Source: Atrina japonica
Taxonomy: Eukaryota > Mollusca > Bivalvia > Pterioida > Pinnidae
Direction of reading: 5' to 3'
DNA: 64,000 nt
Assembly: GCA_030159075.1 (NCBI GenBank)
Contig: BROG01000648.1
Coordinates: forward strand, 358,986-422,985
In this document: one piece after another, positions 1 through 10,384 of the stretch
Numbering within the stretch: position 1 is the stretch's first letter
How the letters are laid out: each line of letters starts with the position of its first letter
Translations under genes and position numbers: made by a program
The notes under the pieces: generated by a model
Told to the model about the DNA's origin: nothing
What the model saw: the letters and a program-made list of their open reading frames with translations, nothing else
Databases searched by the model: none

Positions 1-1
1 C

Positions 2-594
2 TTGCCAGGAGCATCCGTTAAAGATATGCCGGAGATCATGCTTATTACTTTAGTCAAGTACTGCGATATCGTAAGACCACGATTAAAAAATCGGATAGTA
101 TCTTGAACTACAATATTAATACTCCGGCAAAAAGTCTGAGCGGTGTATTATTTTTACAATCCAGAAAAATTTTACAATCCACGAATAAAAAAAGTGGAAG
201 TATATGTATTGAGGGAGTTCCTAATTCTTTGTTTTCACAAGGTATGTTAGGACACCATCGGTTTAATGAGATTACAAAATTCTTTCTAGCCGGTATTAAC
301 CGCGAAAAACAAACTGAATCTGTAGGTAAGGAATTGGGGCTGTCTGAAATGACTTTAGGAAGATATCTTAGTGTTCATTATGCTTTATGGTTAGATATGA
401 GAACAACTGCCGAATACTATCTACACGGAACAGGACGAAGATTACAAAATGATTCTGAGGGCATTTCTGTAAGGATAGATCGAGAACCAGATCGTGACCC
501 CGACCCGTTAGATGTTTACATTTTTATCATTAAGGATGGACGAATCAACATGCGCGATGGGCGTTTCATGAATGTTATTTCTTATGTCTATTAA
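2..594 (+). pseudogene. Polinton major capsid protein (double jelly-roll), C-terminal part, frameshifted
   Basis: The last ~120 residues (about 230-594) resemble the C-terminal jelly-roll of Polinton/adintovirus hexon-like capsid proteins. They show a sequence around 'LWLDMRTTAEYYLHGTGR', then an acidic/basic strand 'EGISVRIDREPD' and the ending 'DGRINMRDGRFMNVISY', which fits the usual 'D..iNi.dgrf..v.Y' close of the family. The 5' part is in another frame (about 2-103, ending at a TGA near 104), so at least one frameshift is present. A short direct duplication ('tttacaatcca' twice, around 154-180) sits at the damaged stretch and may be its cause. The natural gene start lies left of the window. 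Inference: non-functional. Confidence 0.8.
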
Positions 595-633
595 CGTTTA
601 AAAAAATGTTTATGAAAAAGGCCTCACCGTGCT

Positions 634-1230
634 ATGATTATCGGTTCGACGGGCTGTGGTAAAACAGAATTTGTATTAGATATATTAGAAAATGAATATA
701 AAGATTTTTTAAAACATATTGTGACATTATGTCCTTCTATCGAATTCAACTGCACGTATCATTCTAGACCTTGGATAGTGTAAGATATTAAAAATCCAAA
801 AGATAAACGAGTTACCATCGTAAACCCGGTATCCTCTAAAACTGGCGAACAAAATTACAAGAGATGTTACGATATTTCTACGAAAAATATAAAGGAACTC
901 CCACTTGATATATCATAGGCGGCCACGAAACAAATAAAAAGGAAAGCGGACGCTCTAAGTATGTTAGCTTTTTCGGGACGTCATGCAAACCAAAGTGTAT
1001 GGGTTCTTTCACAACGATATAACTCGGTAAGCAAAGATTTAAGGTCACAAATAAAGTGGGTATGTCTTTTTTTCACGAAAGATAAATATTCCTACAATGA
1101 ATGCTTAGACGAAAACGATGTTATTCATAATAATGATAGACAGAAAATGAAAAAACTATTAGCAGAACACAAACATAGCAAGCTTATTCTATGTACGGAA
1201 CAGCCTACAGACTATAAATTTATTCAATGA
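634..1230 (+). pseudogene. Polinton packaging ATPase (FtsK/HerA, A32-like), broken by stops
   Basis: The reading frame opens with a perfect P-loop, 'MIIGSTGCGKTEFVLDIL' (634-687), as expected for the genome-packaging ATPase of Polintons and related viruses. An in-frame TAA occurs near 781 and a TAG near 916. The second stop falls where the Walker B aspartates would be expected. The frame resumes at 961 with 'MLAFSGRHANQSVWVLSQRY', which matches the conserved 'AFSGRH..SVWVL.Q' segment following Walker B in this family. Translation then continues to a stop at 1228. The element's normal role would be ATP-driven DNA packaging into capsids. This copy cannot make a full protein. Confidence 0.85.
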
Positions 1231-1289
1231 CTTAAAGAAAATGTATCATTATATAAAAAAATGGCATTCGTGACAATTGATGATTTTGA

Positions 1290-1781
1290 CGAAAACAAGG
1301 TAAGGATCGGAGAAATTTATTCGGCTACCCGTGCAATATAGAAAAGTACCAATCAAAAGGTGAAGGACCATTAATCATTCGAAAACCGAAGATGTTATCA
1401 TATGGAGTGTGGGAAAACACGGGTCCTTATAATAAACAATTAATGGGTTATTCTATGGTATTTATATGTGGCATAAGCGAACAAGAAAGGAGATTCGTCG
1501 ATATGATGGAAAAAAATACTTTATATATCAGGACAAAATTCGACGAACTCGCTCCCGAATTAAAAAAAGAGGGTCGAAGAAGGATTATTAATACCGATAA
1601 TTTAAATATTCTCAAGTACAAAAAGGAAGATGAGCCCGTTATATACCCCAAATTAACCGTCGATAAAAGTAAAAATATAACTTCTTCTTTTTATAGAAAG
1701 AAAACGGACGAAGGAGAAAGTGACAAAAGGCTTATTAAAGCCGACCCTCGTGATTATATATATATATATAACGGTGTTTAA
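1290..1781 (+). pseudogene. Polinton-associated protein of unknown function, 5' part broken
   Basis: The open part runs 1392-1781 (129 codons) and begins 'MLSYGVWENTGPYNKQLMGY', followed by 'SMVFICGISEQERRFVDMME'. Upstream in the same region, 'RKPKMLSYGVWEN' continues the frame leftward before stops interrupt it. The pattern of a basic start, 'yGv.EN', a hydrophobic 'G.sm.l' strand and then 'EE..F.d..' recalls a conserved Polinton/adintovirus protein often placed next to the ATPase. I do not know its function; a single-strand DNA-binding role has been suggested for some analogues, but nothing here shows that. The position directly after the ATPase supports membership in the element. The minus-strand ORF over the same bases is a shadow. 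Confidence 0.5.
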
Positions 1782-2123
1782 CTATCGGTTGTTTAAATAT
1801 ACAAAATATTTACATAGGTTATACTGCTGAATCCGTGCAAGTAGTTTTACACGAGGTGATAATTATCAAAATCATTAATAATTTACCGTCTGTGATAGAG
1901 GATTTAAATCTAGATTCCGATGATGAGATTAATATCATTAAAAAATATGAAAACCTTAAGCGAATTATTAATATTTATACTATTATTTTTAATAGTTTTA
2001 TGCATAATACCACTTTTATTTATATCGTTCTTGATTTTAAGATTGGAGGGATATCATCGAACTTTGAAAGCATTAAGAAAAATCGTGAGATCAATCTAAA
2101 AATTTTTTGACTTTTATAAAATC
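1782..2123 (+). other. Short AT-rich Polinton spacer with a weak 91-codon ORF
   Basis: The frame 1835-2110 is open but low in complexity (Ile, Asn, Phe and Lys rich) and matches no family I recognise. It sits between two recognisable element genes, so a decayed small gene is possible. A chance ORF in AT-rich DNA is equally likely. Confidence 0.25.
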
Positions 2124-2600
2124 ATGGATTTTGAAAAATTATTAAACAAAGAATCATTCGATATATCGTGTAAAGATAGATTATCGGCTATAATCTGCTC
2201 GGGACGTTCAAAGCAATTTTTGGGTAGAGACATAACGTCTTCTGATTTAGAAAATATGGACGATAAAGAAATTGAGAAATTATATCGATAATATAATACC
2301 AGGCTCGGTTTGCGAATGACAAAATCGGTAGCGAATTCTTTAATATGTCTATATTCTCAAGTGCTTAGCCACTTTTTCAATGTTAATGATACGCCAAAAA
2401 TTATCGAAGAGTTAAATGAAGATCCGTTTTTAGACTCTGCTATCTCTGAAATATGTTGTAATCTATACTATAAGTTTGGTGCATTTTTAGCACCACCTAG
2501 TGTAGCTACAATTTCTAGCCGGCTTATAACTGGATTTAAAAAATCTGACTGTCATTTGCTTACTTTTAAATTTAAGATAAATTCAAAAGCGAGCACATGA
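2124..2600 (+). pseudogene. Conserved Polinton protein of unknown function, interrupted by a stop
   Basis: Translation from ATG 2124 runs to a TAA near 2289 and then continues in the same frame to the palindrome. The region around the stop reads 'MDDKEIEKLYR' then, after the stop, 'YNTRLGLRMTKSVANSLICL', followed by an acidic segment 'NEDPFLDSAISEICCNLYYK' and 'FGAFLAPPSVATISS'. This layout resembles a small conserved protein seen in animal Polintons/adintoviruses: an acidic start, 'Y..RLG..MTK', then 'DPF...ls...C.LYy.yG.fLAPl.a'. Its function is unknown to me. The 3' end is replaced by one arm of a 104-bp palindrome, which probably truncated the gene. Confidence 0.55.
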
Positions 2601-2654
2601 CTAGTCATGTGCTCGCTTTTGAATTTATCTTAAATTTAAAAGTAAGCAAATGAC
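2551..2654. repeat. Perfect 104-bp palindrome (no spacer)
   Basis: The arms 2551-2602 and 2603-2654 are exact reverse complements, with the centre at 'ct|ag' and no mismatch over 52 bp per arm. The left arm is the tail of the gene before it. The right arm is its inverted copy, after which unrelated Polinton sequence follows. See findings. Confidence 0.97.
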
Positions 2655-2960
2655 ACTATAGAAAACGATGAATCCCGAAGAAATATTGCAAATGAAGAAG
2701 GGGAAGCGATACAGGCTGCAAAGCAGGGATGGGAGAAACGCAAAGCTTAATTGCAAAATGCAGATGTAGATGCAAATATACAAAATGCAGATGCAAAACT
2801 GCAATGCAGAAAATTGCACTTTGAATGAAAATAATTCGTATTGAGCCGTTTTGGGAGGTAGTATGATTTTAGGGTCATACTCATTAACTAAAAAGAAAGA
2901 AGAAAAACCACCTATCGTAGAAACACCGAAAAATAACATTCACGAAATGTATTTAAAATT
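2655..2960 (+). pseudogene. Fragment of a small basic/acidic Polinton gene after the palindrome
   Basis: One frame reads 'NDESRRNIANEEGEAIQAA' then a Lys/Arg-rich stretch and a stop near 2750. It then resumes as an imperfect Asn/Ala/Asp repeat based on 'atgcagatgcaaa' units (2757-2820). No family was recognised. A plausible coding remnant, because it lies in the gene block and is alpha-helical and charged, but the evidence is weak. Confidence 0.3.
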
Positions 2961-2978
2961 TTTTATTTTATCATTAAA

Positions 2979-3209
2979 ATGTCAAGTAATGAAAATAATT
3001 TAGTAAACGCAGCTTACCACGCTGCAGTCGAAACGGGAATTGCTGTCGGTTATGCCCAACTCTCTAAAAAATTCTTAAAAATGCCCACCCCGAAACTAGA
3101 GTTTGATCCAAAAGATATTGGTATATTTATGCTCGATTATGCTCTAGACACATATACGAAAGACATGCTAGTTAAACGCGGTATTATACCTGCGGATATT
3201 ATGAAATAA
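2979..3209 (+). CDS. Small conserved Polinton protein, intact 76-codon frame
   Basis: This is the only element gene that looks unbroken. It opens 'MSSNENNLVNAAYHAAVETG', has a hydrophobic alanine/glycine-rich segment ('GIAVGYAQLSKKF') that could enter a membrane, then 'PKLEFDPKDIGIFMLDYALD' and ends 'TKDMLVKRGIIPADIMK'. The pattern 'P.pKldF...D.gm..lD...a..tkD.L...gIiP..IMk' is one I associate with a small conserved protein in Polintons/adintoviruses; its role (possibly virion-associated) is unknown. ATG 2979 was chosen because it starts right after an AT-rich gap and gives the usual length. Intactness may reflect short target size rather than selection. Confidence 0.6.
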   Translation: MSSNENNLVNAAYHAAVETGIAVGYAQLSKKFLKMPTPKLEFDPKDIGIFMLDYALDTYTKDMLVKRGIIPADIMK

Positions 3210-3230
3210 AAAATATCTTCACAAAATAAA

Positions 3231-3577
3231 ATGACTTCAATTCTGTTAACGATAGGCGGCGCCGTCGTTAACGCACTTGCATTTAGCGGATCGCAATATC
3301 TATTTTCAAATAACGAAGAGAGGCAACGTCAAATCGAGCTTTGGAACGACTTACCGTGAGAGATTCGTGGAATCGTAAAAGACAAAAGAGATTAGATTTT
3401 CTAAAAGAACGTTTAAGAAAAGAAGGGCACGCTTTATACACATTCAAAGAAATTGATAGTGCTCTGCGATTATATTTTCAAATGACTGGTGAAGAAGAAA
3501 TCTCGCCCGAACCAAAATTAAGTAATTTTTACACACCGAGTGATGAACAAAAAAAAAAAAAGAAATATTATGTGTAA
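3231..3577 (+). pseudogene. Small conserved Polinton protein with membrane-like start, one frameshift
   Basis: The frame from ATG 3231 starts 'MTSILLTIGGAVVNALAFSG' (a hydrophobic glycine/alanine segment) and continues with 'ERQRQIELWND' before a stop at about 3357. The rest lies in another frame (3341-3577): an Arg/Lys-rich helix 'RKRQKRLDFLKERLRKEG', then 'FKEIDSALRLYF', and an end containing 'PEPKLSNFYTPSDEQ'. The order of hydrophobic start, charged coiled-coil and 'P.P.LsdFY.Ps..Q' is a known conserved Polinton/adintovirus gene of unknown function. One small indel around 3345-3355 explains the break. A run of 11 A residues at 3550-3560 is near the end. Confidence 0.6.
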
Positions 3578-3663
3578 TAGGAACTGGTTAAGTGTTTTAC
3601 GCTGCTATGAAAATGAAAACTTTAAAATTTTTATCTTTAAAAGATATAAATTTATTAATAAAA

Positions 3664-4152
3664 ATGGATGACAAAATGAAAAAGATATATTACAGTCCGA
3701 GCGGATATTGGAAGGGAAAAGTAGATATAGAAAAACTAGCTAACGCGGCCAAAGTGAGCGAAAAACAGGCATTTGATTTTCTTAAAAAACAAGGCATATG
3801 GCAAATCTATTTACCGGCTCCCAAGAAAATCGTACGACCGAAATTCGAATTAGTCGAAAAGAACGAGACGCATTAGGACGATTTATTATTCTTACCTCAC
3901 GATAAAATTGGTAGACTCAAATACAAATACGCGTTAACCGTGGTAGACGTAGGAAGTAGATATAAAGAAGCGGAACCTTTCACATCCAAACATAGTAAAG
4001 GAGTGGCCGCTGCTTTCGAACAAAATTATAAACGTCATCTAAAATATCCGCAATTATTGCAAGTAGATCCGGGACGCGAATTCATGGGAGCCGTATCTCA
4101 ATTAATGTCCCAAAAACTTTGGGAGAAAGAAGTTATACGACAAAGAATGTAA
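3664..4152 (+). pseudogene. Polinton RVE-family integrase, stop-interrupted and 3'-truncated
   Basis: ATG 3664 gives 'MDDKMKKIYYSPSGYWKGK' followed by a small helix-turn-helix-like N-terminal region and 'PAPKKIVRPKFEL'. A TAG at 3874 interrupts the frame, which then continues as 'DDLLFLPHDKIG', 'YKYALTVVDVGSRYKEAEP' and 'LLQVDPGREFMGA'. The two aspartates in 'VVDVGSRY' and 'QVDPGREF' fit the first two acidic residues of the DDE catalytic triad. The third (glutamate) and the C-terminal chromodomain-like part are missing, because the frame ends at 4152 and no continuation is recognisable. Known role in the family: element DNA integration. This copy should be catalytically dead. Confidence 0.88.
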
Positions 4153-7100
4153 CGATCGGAGAATGATAAAACGATTGGGAGGTCGTAAAAGCTATTTCGA
4201 TGAAATTCAGAAAATCAGAACTATTAGTCGACGCCCATTTGCCCTATGACAAAAAGATATTTATATTTAGAGGGGGAGAAAAGACTTTTCAGTTAAACAC
4301 GAAATCGAATTTAGACAAAGACGTTTATTATGAAATCTAACCGCAGAAAATTTTTGTCAGGAATAAAAGAGTAAATGGATATCGAAACGACAAAAGTGTC
4401 GGAGGTCGTAAAAGCTGCTTATCGAAAAATGAAACTAAGAAACCATCGCTTTACCAAAAAAAAATAGAAAAAAAATTATGGAATTAGTAAAGACGATTAA
4501 GACGCCCATTAGAGTCGGTAAAACCCAAATTCAATGATGACAAAGGTAAGAATTTGACGATTGTATATTTCAACAGCCGGCGAGTCAGTAGGTTCAGAGG
4601 GTGACCTTAAAGAATCGTTGAGCCACCGATGATGGACGATAGTTTGAAGAGCGGTCGATTTAAGCACCTTATTACACGAAATTGACTTTCGACAGTTGTT
4701 TTAGAATGCAAGGTATATTGCAACGGACGTTTTTCTTATTAAAACTTCAAAATCCGCCATTAATTTTGTCACTTATCAACCTTTCGCAGTAAAATTTAAA
4801 ACTGTCAGAGATAGACGTTAAAAAATGTGAAAAACGTATACTGTAATATCGCTTTACATTACGTGTGCATCAAAAGTTTAGTATCGATAATATTTAAATG
4901 AACTTACAAAGGGTATGTACCCGCGAGTTTCTGTTCCAAAAAATCGAGAGCGTGCCATCAACGTTTACTGAAATTGCTTTCTAAAGAAAAAACTTGATGT
5001 TACACTATAAAAAATGTGGATATTTTAACGGCAATGCAACAAAAAATTCATTTGCGAATCACGCTTTACTCTTAACAAATAAGGTAAATGGTCCAGTATG
5101 CCCGAACCTAACAAAAAAAAAAATTAATATGGAATCGATTTTGAGAGTATTTCAAATATAAAGAAAGAAAAGAAATAACGGTAAGATACCTTGTGGGAAG
5201 CCGATTAAGAGTTATCAAACCTTTAAAGAAATTAAAGAAAGAAAAATCGGAAAAACCCAAGCCTGTGGTTATATCAAATGTTTGGCAACATGATGCGCGA
5301 GGTGAAAACCGCATTAAATTTTTTGCAATACAGAAAGGGAAGGAATTGAGGTATTTTCCTCGATCAAATGTATAAAATTTCGACAGAATGGGTTTGCAAC
5401 AGCTTTTCAACGCAGTCAAGAAAAGACATTATGGTCAGAAAACAAATTTTAACTAGGCCATAATAAAAAAAATCTAGAGATCCCCGCCCGCCCCGAACAT
5501 CATTTTTTTTATTTTTCAAGACCTATAGTCGACCGGAAATATCCCGTGTCTTGTATTCCGTTCCGTAATGAGCGAGTATTTAAAAAAAGAAGAGTTTGAT
5601 CAGGACTAAGGTTATATTGGTTGTAACGCAACAATGAAGTTTCGATCAAAATAGCGATTACGGTTGAAAATTTAGACGCACAAAAAACGTCTGTATAGAA
5701 TACACATGGAATTACGCGTGATATAACTTTCCCCAGCACGCATATCGGAGAGTGATAAGAAATAGGTGTTGAAATTAAATCTGTGAGGCACAACATCTTG
5801 CTACCATATAATGGGAGGATTTTACCACGATATAGTGCATAACGACAGACGAAAATCTATAGTTTCATTCTAATGATAAGCGATATTGGTAAATACAGTT
5901 TTCCAAATCTCTGTGGAGAAAAATAAGTTATCATGGTTCTGAAAAAAATGATCCTGTGCATGACATTTTTTCTTTGTCACTTTTATAGAAACCTTTGACA
6001 AAATAAAGCTAGAGGATAGTTCGTACATCGAAGACCCCAAAACATACCACAAAAACTGAATAGAAATACTGAAAAATAATTTTGGCCATTCTGTATAAAT
6101 ATTTCATAGACAACGTTAAAAAAAAAAATACTTCTCAGATGGATAAAAAATTATCAAAGTCAAAAAACATACTGTCATACTCTAAATACTTTCTATGGAG
6201 GGCGAAGGCAGTTTTACATTTCGATGATATTGCTGGGGGCAAGAGAAATCATCAAATAGTTTCCAAGAAATAAAATATTGAGTGGCTGTTTCCTTGGTGC
6301 TAAAACTTATTTAAATGAACTTAACATGCACAAAATGGGTATGCGATAAATTTCTCCCAGCGCCGGTTTTCTGGAGGTTCGTGATTGGGTTCGAAAAAGT
6401 CGAGAGACAAAATGTGGTGGTTTTACCATCAACGCGCTTTTTAATGGCTTGAAAAACTGACATAATGTCAAATGCCATGTATCAAGTTTAATAGGAAACA
6501 TGTGAGCTTCTCAAACATATATGAGGGCTTCGCCCTCTATTATATTAAAACTTGATGTTTAATCTTTAATTACAAGGATGACTGATACCTGGTATAACCA
6601 CAATACCATTAGTTATCTCCTGTTGGAAAAAAACTTAAAACAAAAGCATGTAAGTCCGCGTTATTGTATCTGCCGAAAAAAAATGCCACAAAAATAGTCA
6701 ACACTAATTAAAACATTCATTTGCGATCGTCATGGTGGCTCGTTCACGTGACAATGGTTCTAGGTGAGGATAGGGTACCTAAGCTTAATCTGGACATAAG
6801 GTCCAAATGTTGTGTTGAATATAACGAGAGCTACTTATCCTTGATGTGATTTCACTTGGTGGCAAAGACAAGACGAATCTTGGGTGCCTTTTGAGAGTAT
6901 TTTATCTGAGTTTGTAAACCTTTAAAGAAATTGAAAGAGTGAATTTTCGAAAAATCGGCCATCTACGCGTATAACGTCTGTACAACGAAGCTCCCATCTC
7001 CTGGGGTGGTTGCCTTATTTGTATTATACAAATAGTTTGGCAATGAGTGTGTTCATAAAACGTTTGGCAAAGATCCCGTTTATGAGGAGAGTATTACCCC

Positions 7101-8040
7101 AGTATGGGTGGAGATAGGTCGTCCGCATTAAATGTTTTTGTTCTGGGTCAATAGAATTTCCCTACAGAAAGAAATGTCAAAGCAGTAACCAATAAATGAT
7201 GGTATTTTCTTCGCCCAAACCCCTCAAATGAAGGTACAGGTGTTATATCATTTTAGATTTTCAAAAGAAAATTCTACAGCGCACACGAGAGTAATAAATG
7301 AGGGGGACACACGAACTGTGGCATACCTAAAGATGTTTGCAAAGACTCGGCAAAATTGTTGGTTTGGGACCAACGAGAACAGTACCATTAAAGAAAATCT
7401 ATACAATGAGAATCAACATCCAAGGCATTCGAAGAATACAAATTTTAACCACAATAAGTAAATGATTAGGACTAAAAATGTTATGAAAAAATGTTTTTTG
7501 GGGCCACTGGGAGAAAAAGCTGCCCTTAAACATTAGATCGGCGGAAAATGTGGGATTTCTTAGTGCCAAAACTCTTGGTAAGGCATTGGGTGTCTGATAG
7601 ACGATTATATACAATAGAAGGAATGGGGTACCAAGGCTCATATGAAATCAAGCAAGAAAAAACACAAAGGATTTCTTGTTTTTGACATATTGGTTACTCG
7701 AATAATCATACCATGATGTAGATATTGAGAAAATATTACGTATACATGTCCATGAAGTCTAGATCTGAAATTGTTTGCCGGGTGAAGTCATTTTCAGTGT
7801 CCAATTCCATTTCGAAAAAATAAAAAATAAAAAATAAAATTCGCCCCCCGCCCCAAATTTTTTGAAAAAAAACGCTAGCAATTTTTTTAATGGCCTAAGA
7901 AAATAGAAAAAAGTCGCGAATTAAAGAAGAAAAACCAAATTTCAAGACGACAGGGTAAGGAAAATGAAGAAAGTGAATAACCCGATTCATTGTCCATACT
8001 AGATCATTGGGTGAAAACGTCTTATCGCAGACATTGCAGC
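4153..8040. other. Highly decayed Polinton interior, no recognisable gene
   Basis: Short open stretches occur here (for example 5193-5375, 6082-6273, 7228-7461), but none shows a family motif and codon texture is mixed. Two parts look like diverged copies of each other, about 4880-5380 and 6300-7140. They share a block starting at the phrase 'atttaaatgaactta', then an 'aaaacttgatgtt' block, then 'cctttaaagaaatt', in the same order. C-rich runs inside AT-rich DNA stand at about 5480 and 7850. This is probably ruined element sequence between integrase and polymerase. Confidence 0.5.
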
Positions 8041-9084
8041 TCACGACGTAAAAGTGCCCGATCATTGTCAAATCACGGGGAAATATCGCAGTGCAGCTCA
8101 CAGAAAATGCAATTTAAAATTGAGAGTGGAAAAAGGTCGCACTCCTATCCCAGTCATCGTGCATAAATTATAAAAGATATGATTCGCATCTGATCATTCA
8201 AGAGATTGGGAAAGTTTCGGGTGACATGAGTTGTATTCCCATCAATTCCGAAAAATTTGTCACGTTTACTTTGAACCAGCTCAGATTCATAGATAGTTTT
8301 CAGTTCATGAGTAGATCGTTCGAAGACTTGGTCGGAATTAACGATAGTTTTAACATCACCGATCGGGTATTTGGCGAAAAGTCCGAGTTGGTTAAGAAGA
8401 AGGGAATTTATCCATACGAATATATGGACTCGTTCGAGCGTTTTGAAGAGAATAGTTTACCACCCAAAGAAAAGTCGTTTATCCGATAGTCATGTTACGG
8501 AAGAGGATTACGACCACGCGCAAAACGTTTGGAAAGAATTCAATTGTCAGACTTTGGGAGATTATCACGATTTGTATTTGAAAACAGACGTAGTTTTACT
8601 AACCGACATTTTCGAAAATTTTCGTTCCACAAGCATGATACACTACGAATTAGACCCGTGCCATTATTATACGGCACCCGGTTTGGCGTGGGACGCTTTA
8701 CTGAAGAAGACGGGAATCGAGTTGGAACAGCACCTCTCGATTCTCGATTTGTCAAAATACCACATGTATAATTGGTATTACTACTTTTTTAAGCGACAAT
8801 ACGGTAAAAAGTGCAGGTTGTTATATACGGATACCGACAGTCTTTTGGTAGAGGTACAAATGGACGATGTGTACAAGGACATGATAAAACACGCGGACGA
8901 ATTTGATTTCTCCTATTTTCCAGACGATCACCCGTGTTTCCCTCCGAGTTTCCCCAAGAATAAAAACAAGAAAGTCATAGGAAAATTAAGGACGAATGCA
9001 CCGGAATTCCGATTTCCGAATGATGATAAAACTTTGACATACGCATTAAGACATTGGAGGTTGGATAACTTTTTGTGTAGATAA
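8041..9084 (+). pseudogene. Polinton DNA polymerase B (protein-primed type), frameshifted with central deletion
   Basis: The 5' part shows 'VPDHCQITGKYRSAAHRKCN' (a Cys/His segment common in Polinton PolB), then, after a stop and frame change near 8170, 'YDSHLIIQEIGK' and 'LRFIDSFQFMSRSFEDLVG' of the 3'-5' exonuclease domain. Another frame change near 8465-8490 leads to 'GDYHDLYLKTDVVLLTDIF' and 'YYTAPGLAWDALLKKTGIEL'. Near 8755 the sequence jumps straight to the palm motif C, 'LLYTDTDSLLVEV'. Motifs A and B, which should lie between, are absent, so roughly 150-200 codons seem deleted. The tail has 'FDFSYFPDDHPCF' as in the family and then loses similarity before the TAA at 9082. Confidence 0.9.
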
Positions 9085-9325
9085 TGCAGGTAGTTAGTTA
9101 TCGAGTGGTTGACCCGCGCGAGAGAAAAATTAATGATATAGATACATTATTAATTTTATGTAATGTTCTGGAATTTCGACGGGTATATTTAATCATTCAT
9201 TGAGAGGGGGCTGTGTACGAATTTTCACGCTCGAATGAACACTCGGGTAAACTTTTGTACGTTAAGGCGTGCGAGTATAGAATTTATTATGGAGTGCGTG
9301 GGAGATTAACATTGTGTGCCAGAAC
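9085..9325. other. Right flank of the Polinton, no gene seen
   Basis: GC-richer than the DNA to its right and similar in texture to the element. It could hold the element's terminal region, but without the other end no terminal inverted repeat can be identified. Confidence 0.4.
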
Positions 9326-9975
9326 CCTCAGTTTACACGACACATAATGCTACCAGCAACCTCCATGTGGCACAGTGTATTGTAGTGCTATCAAACAACC
9401 TCCATGTGGAGACCCACTAGCAACTTCAATGTGGCAACAGTATGTAGCGTAGCGCTACCAGCAACCTCCATGTGAAAACTGCAATGTGTTACCAGCAACC
9501 TCTATCGGGAAACAGTATGAAGTGTGGTGCTACGAATAACCTCCATGTGGAGACAGCGTGTAGTGTGGTGTTACCAGCAACCTCATCAATGTGCTAAAAC
9601 ATATGCAATAGTGTGGGTGCTACCAGCAACCCACACGCACTAGTGTGGACACACTACCAACAACATGTGTAGTGTGTGCTACAGGCAACCTCAATGTGAA
9701 AACTGCAATATGGTGCTACCAGCAACCTCCATATGGAGACTGTGTAGTGTGGTACGTGCTACCAGCAACCGTCACGCAGAGACTAGTGTGGACACACTAC
9801 CAACAACCTCCATGTGGAGACTGTATAGTGTGCTGCTACAGGCAACCTCAATGTGAAAACTGCAATGTGGTGCTACCAGCAACCTCCATGTGGCAACAAT
9901 GTGTAGTGTGGTGCTACCAACAACCTCCATGTGGTGATAGTGTATAGTGTGATGCTGCAAAAAACCTCCAGTGTA
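9326..9975. repeat. Imperfect minisatellite, units with 'ctaccagcaacctccatgtgg'-type core
   Basis: About 20 imperfect units of roughly 27-40 bp share 'accagcaacctc', 'atgtgg' and 'gtgtagtgtggtgct' parts. Open frames on both strands (such as 9645-9947) arise from the repeat and are Cys/Gln-rich, not genes. Confidence 0.9.
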
Positions 9976-10380
9976 TTACCAGTAGGGGACTAAAAATATA
10001 TATTTACGAGGGCAGGACCACCATACATCACTTAATATTTTCCCCTATAACGATCAATATTATATATGGTTTAATGGTGGGGCTGTGAATGGTTTTTAAG
10101 TTATAAGTAAAAATATAAATTTCAGGGGGGTGGAACAGGAACCCACTATACACAAATAAATGTGTCTACCCATGGCCATAACAAACAAGAATATATGTGG
10201 TTTAGACATAGACATGTGAATGGTTTTTAAAAAAATGCATAAAAAATAAATTTAAGGGGATGGGGAATATACCCCCCAAAAGTGCATCAATAAGCACTGA
10301 TGTCCTACCCTAATGGAACATCCATCCAAATTATCAGCAACCTCACACCATCATTAACCAAGACCCTAATGAAAAATTAA
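9976..10380. repeat. Diverged copies of the 'tatatggtttag' dispersed tandem repeat
   Basis: Two to three units contain 'tatatggttta', 'gtgaatggtttttaa' and a G-run followed by 'acccc'. The same pattern recurs in a longer array at 40.9-42.0 kb. Confidence 0.6.
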
Positions 10381-10384
10381 CATT

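Larger units (their letters stand above)
1..9100 (+). mobile_element. Decayed Polinton/Maverick (adintovirus-like) element, left end outside window
   Basis: Several Polinton hallmark genes lie on one strand in a plausible element order: capsid C-terminus, FtsK/HerA-type packaging ATPase, small conserved proteins, RVE integrase and protein-primed DNA polymerase B. Base composition and codon texture are denser and less AT-rich than the flanks. Almost every gene has in-frame stops or frameshifts, the integrase is truncated, and the polymerase lacks a central block, so this is a fossil copy. The left terminus is outside the window. No clear terminal inverted repeat was seen on the right, where Polinton-like sequence fades between 9085 and about 9310, just before a minisatellite. 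Identification of the element class is firm. Its exact boundary is not. Confidence 0.9.

Noticed and set aside
9645..9960. Cys-rich ORFs on both strands, secreted-peptide look
   Set aside because: They come from minisatellite units with no signal peptide and no conserved cysteine spacing; both strands are open for the same reason.
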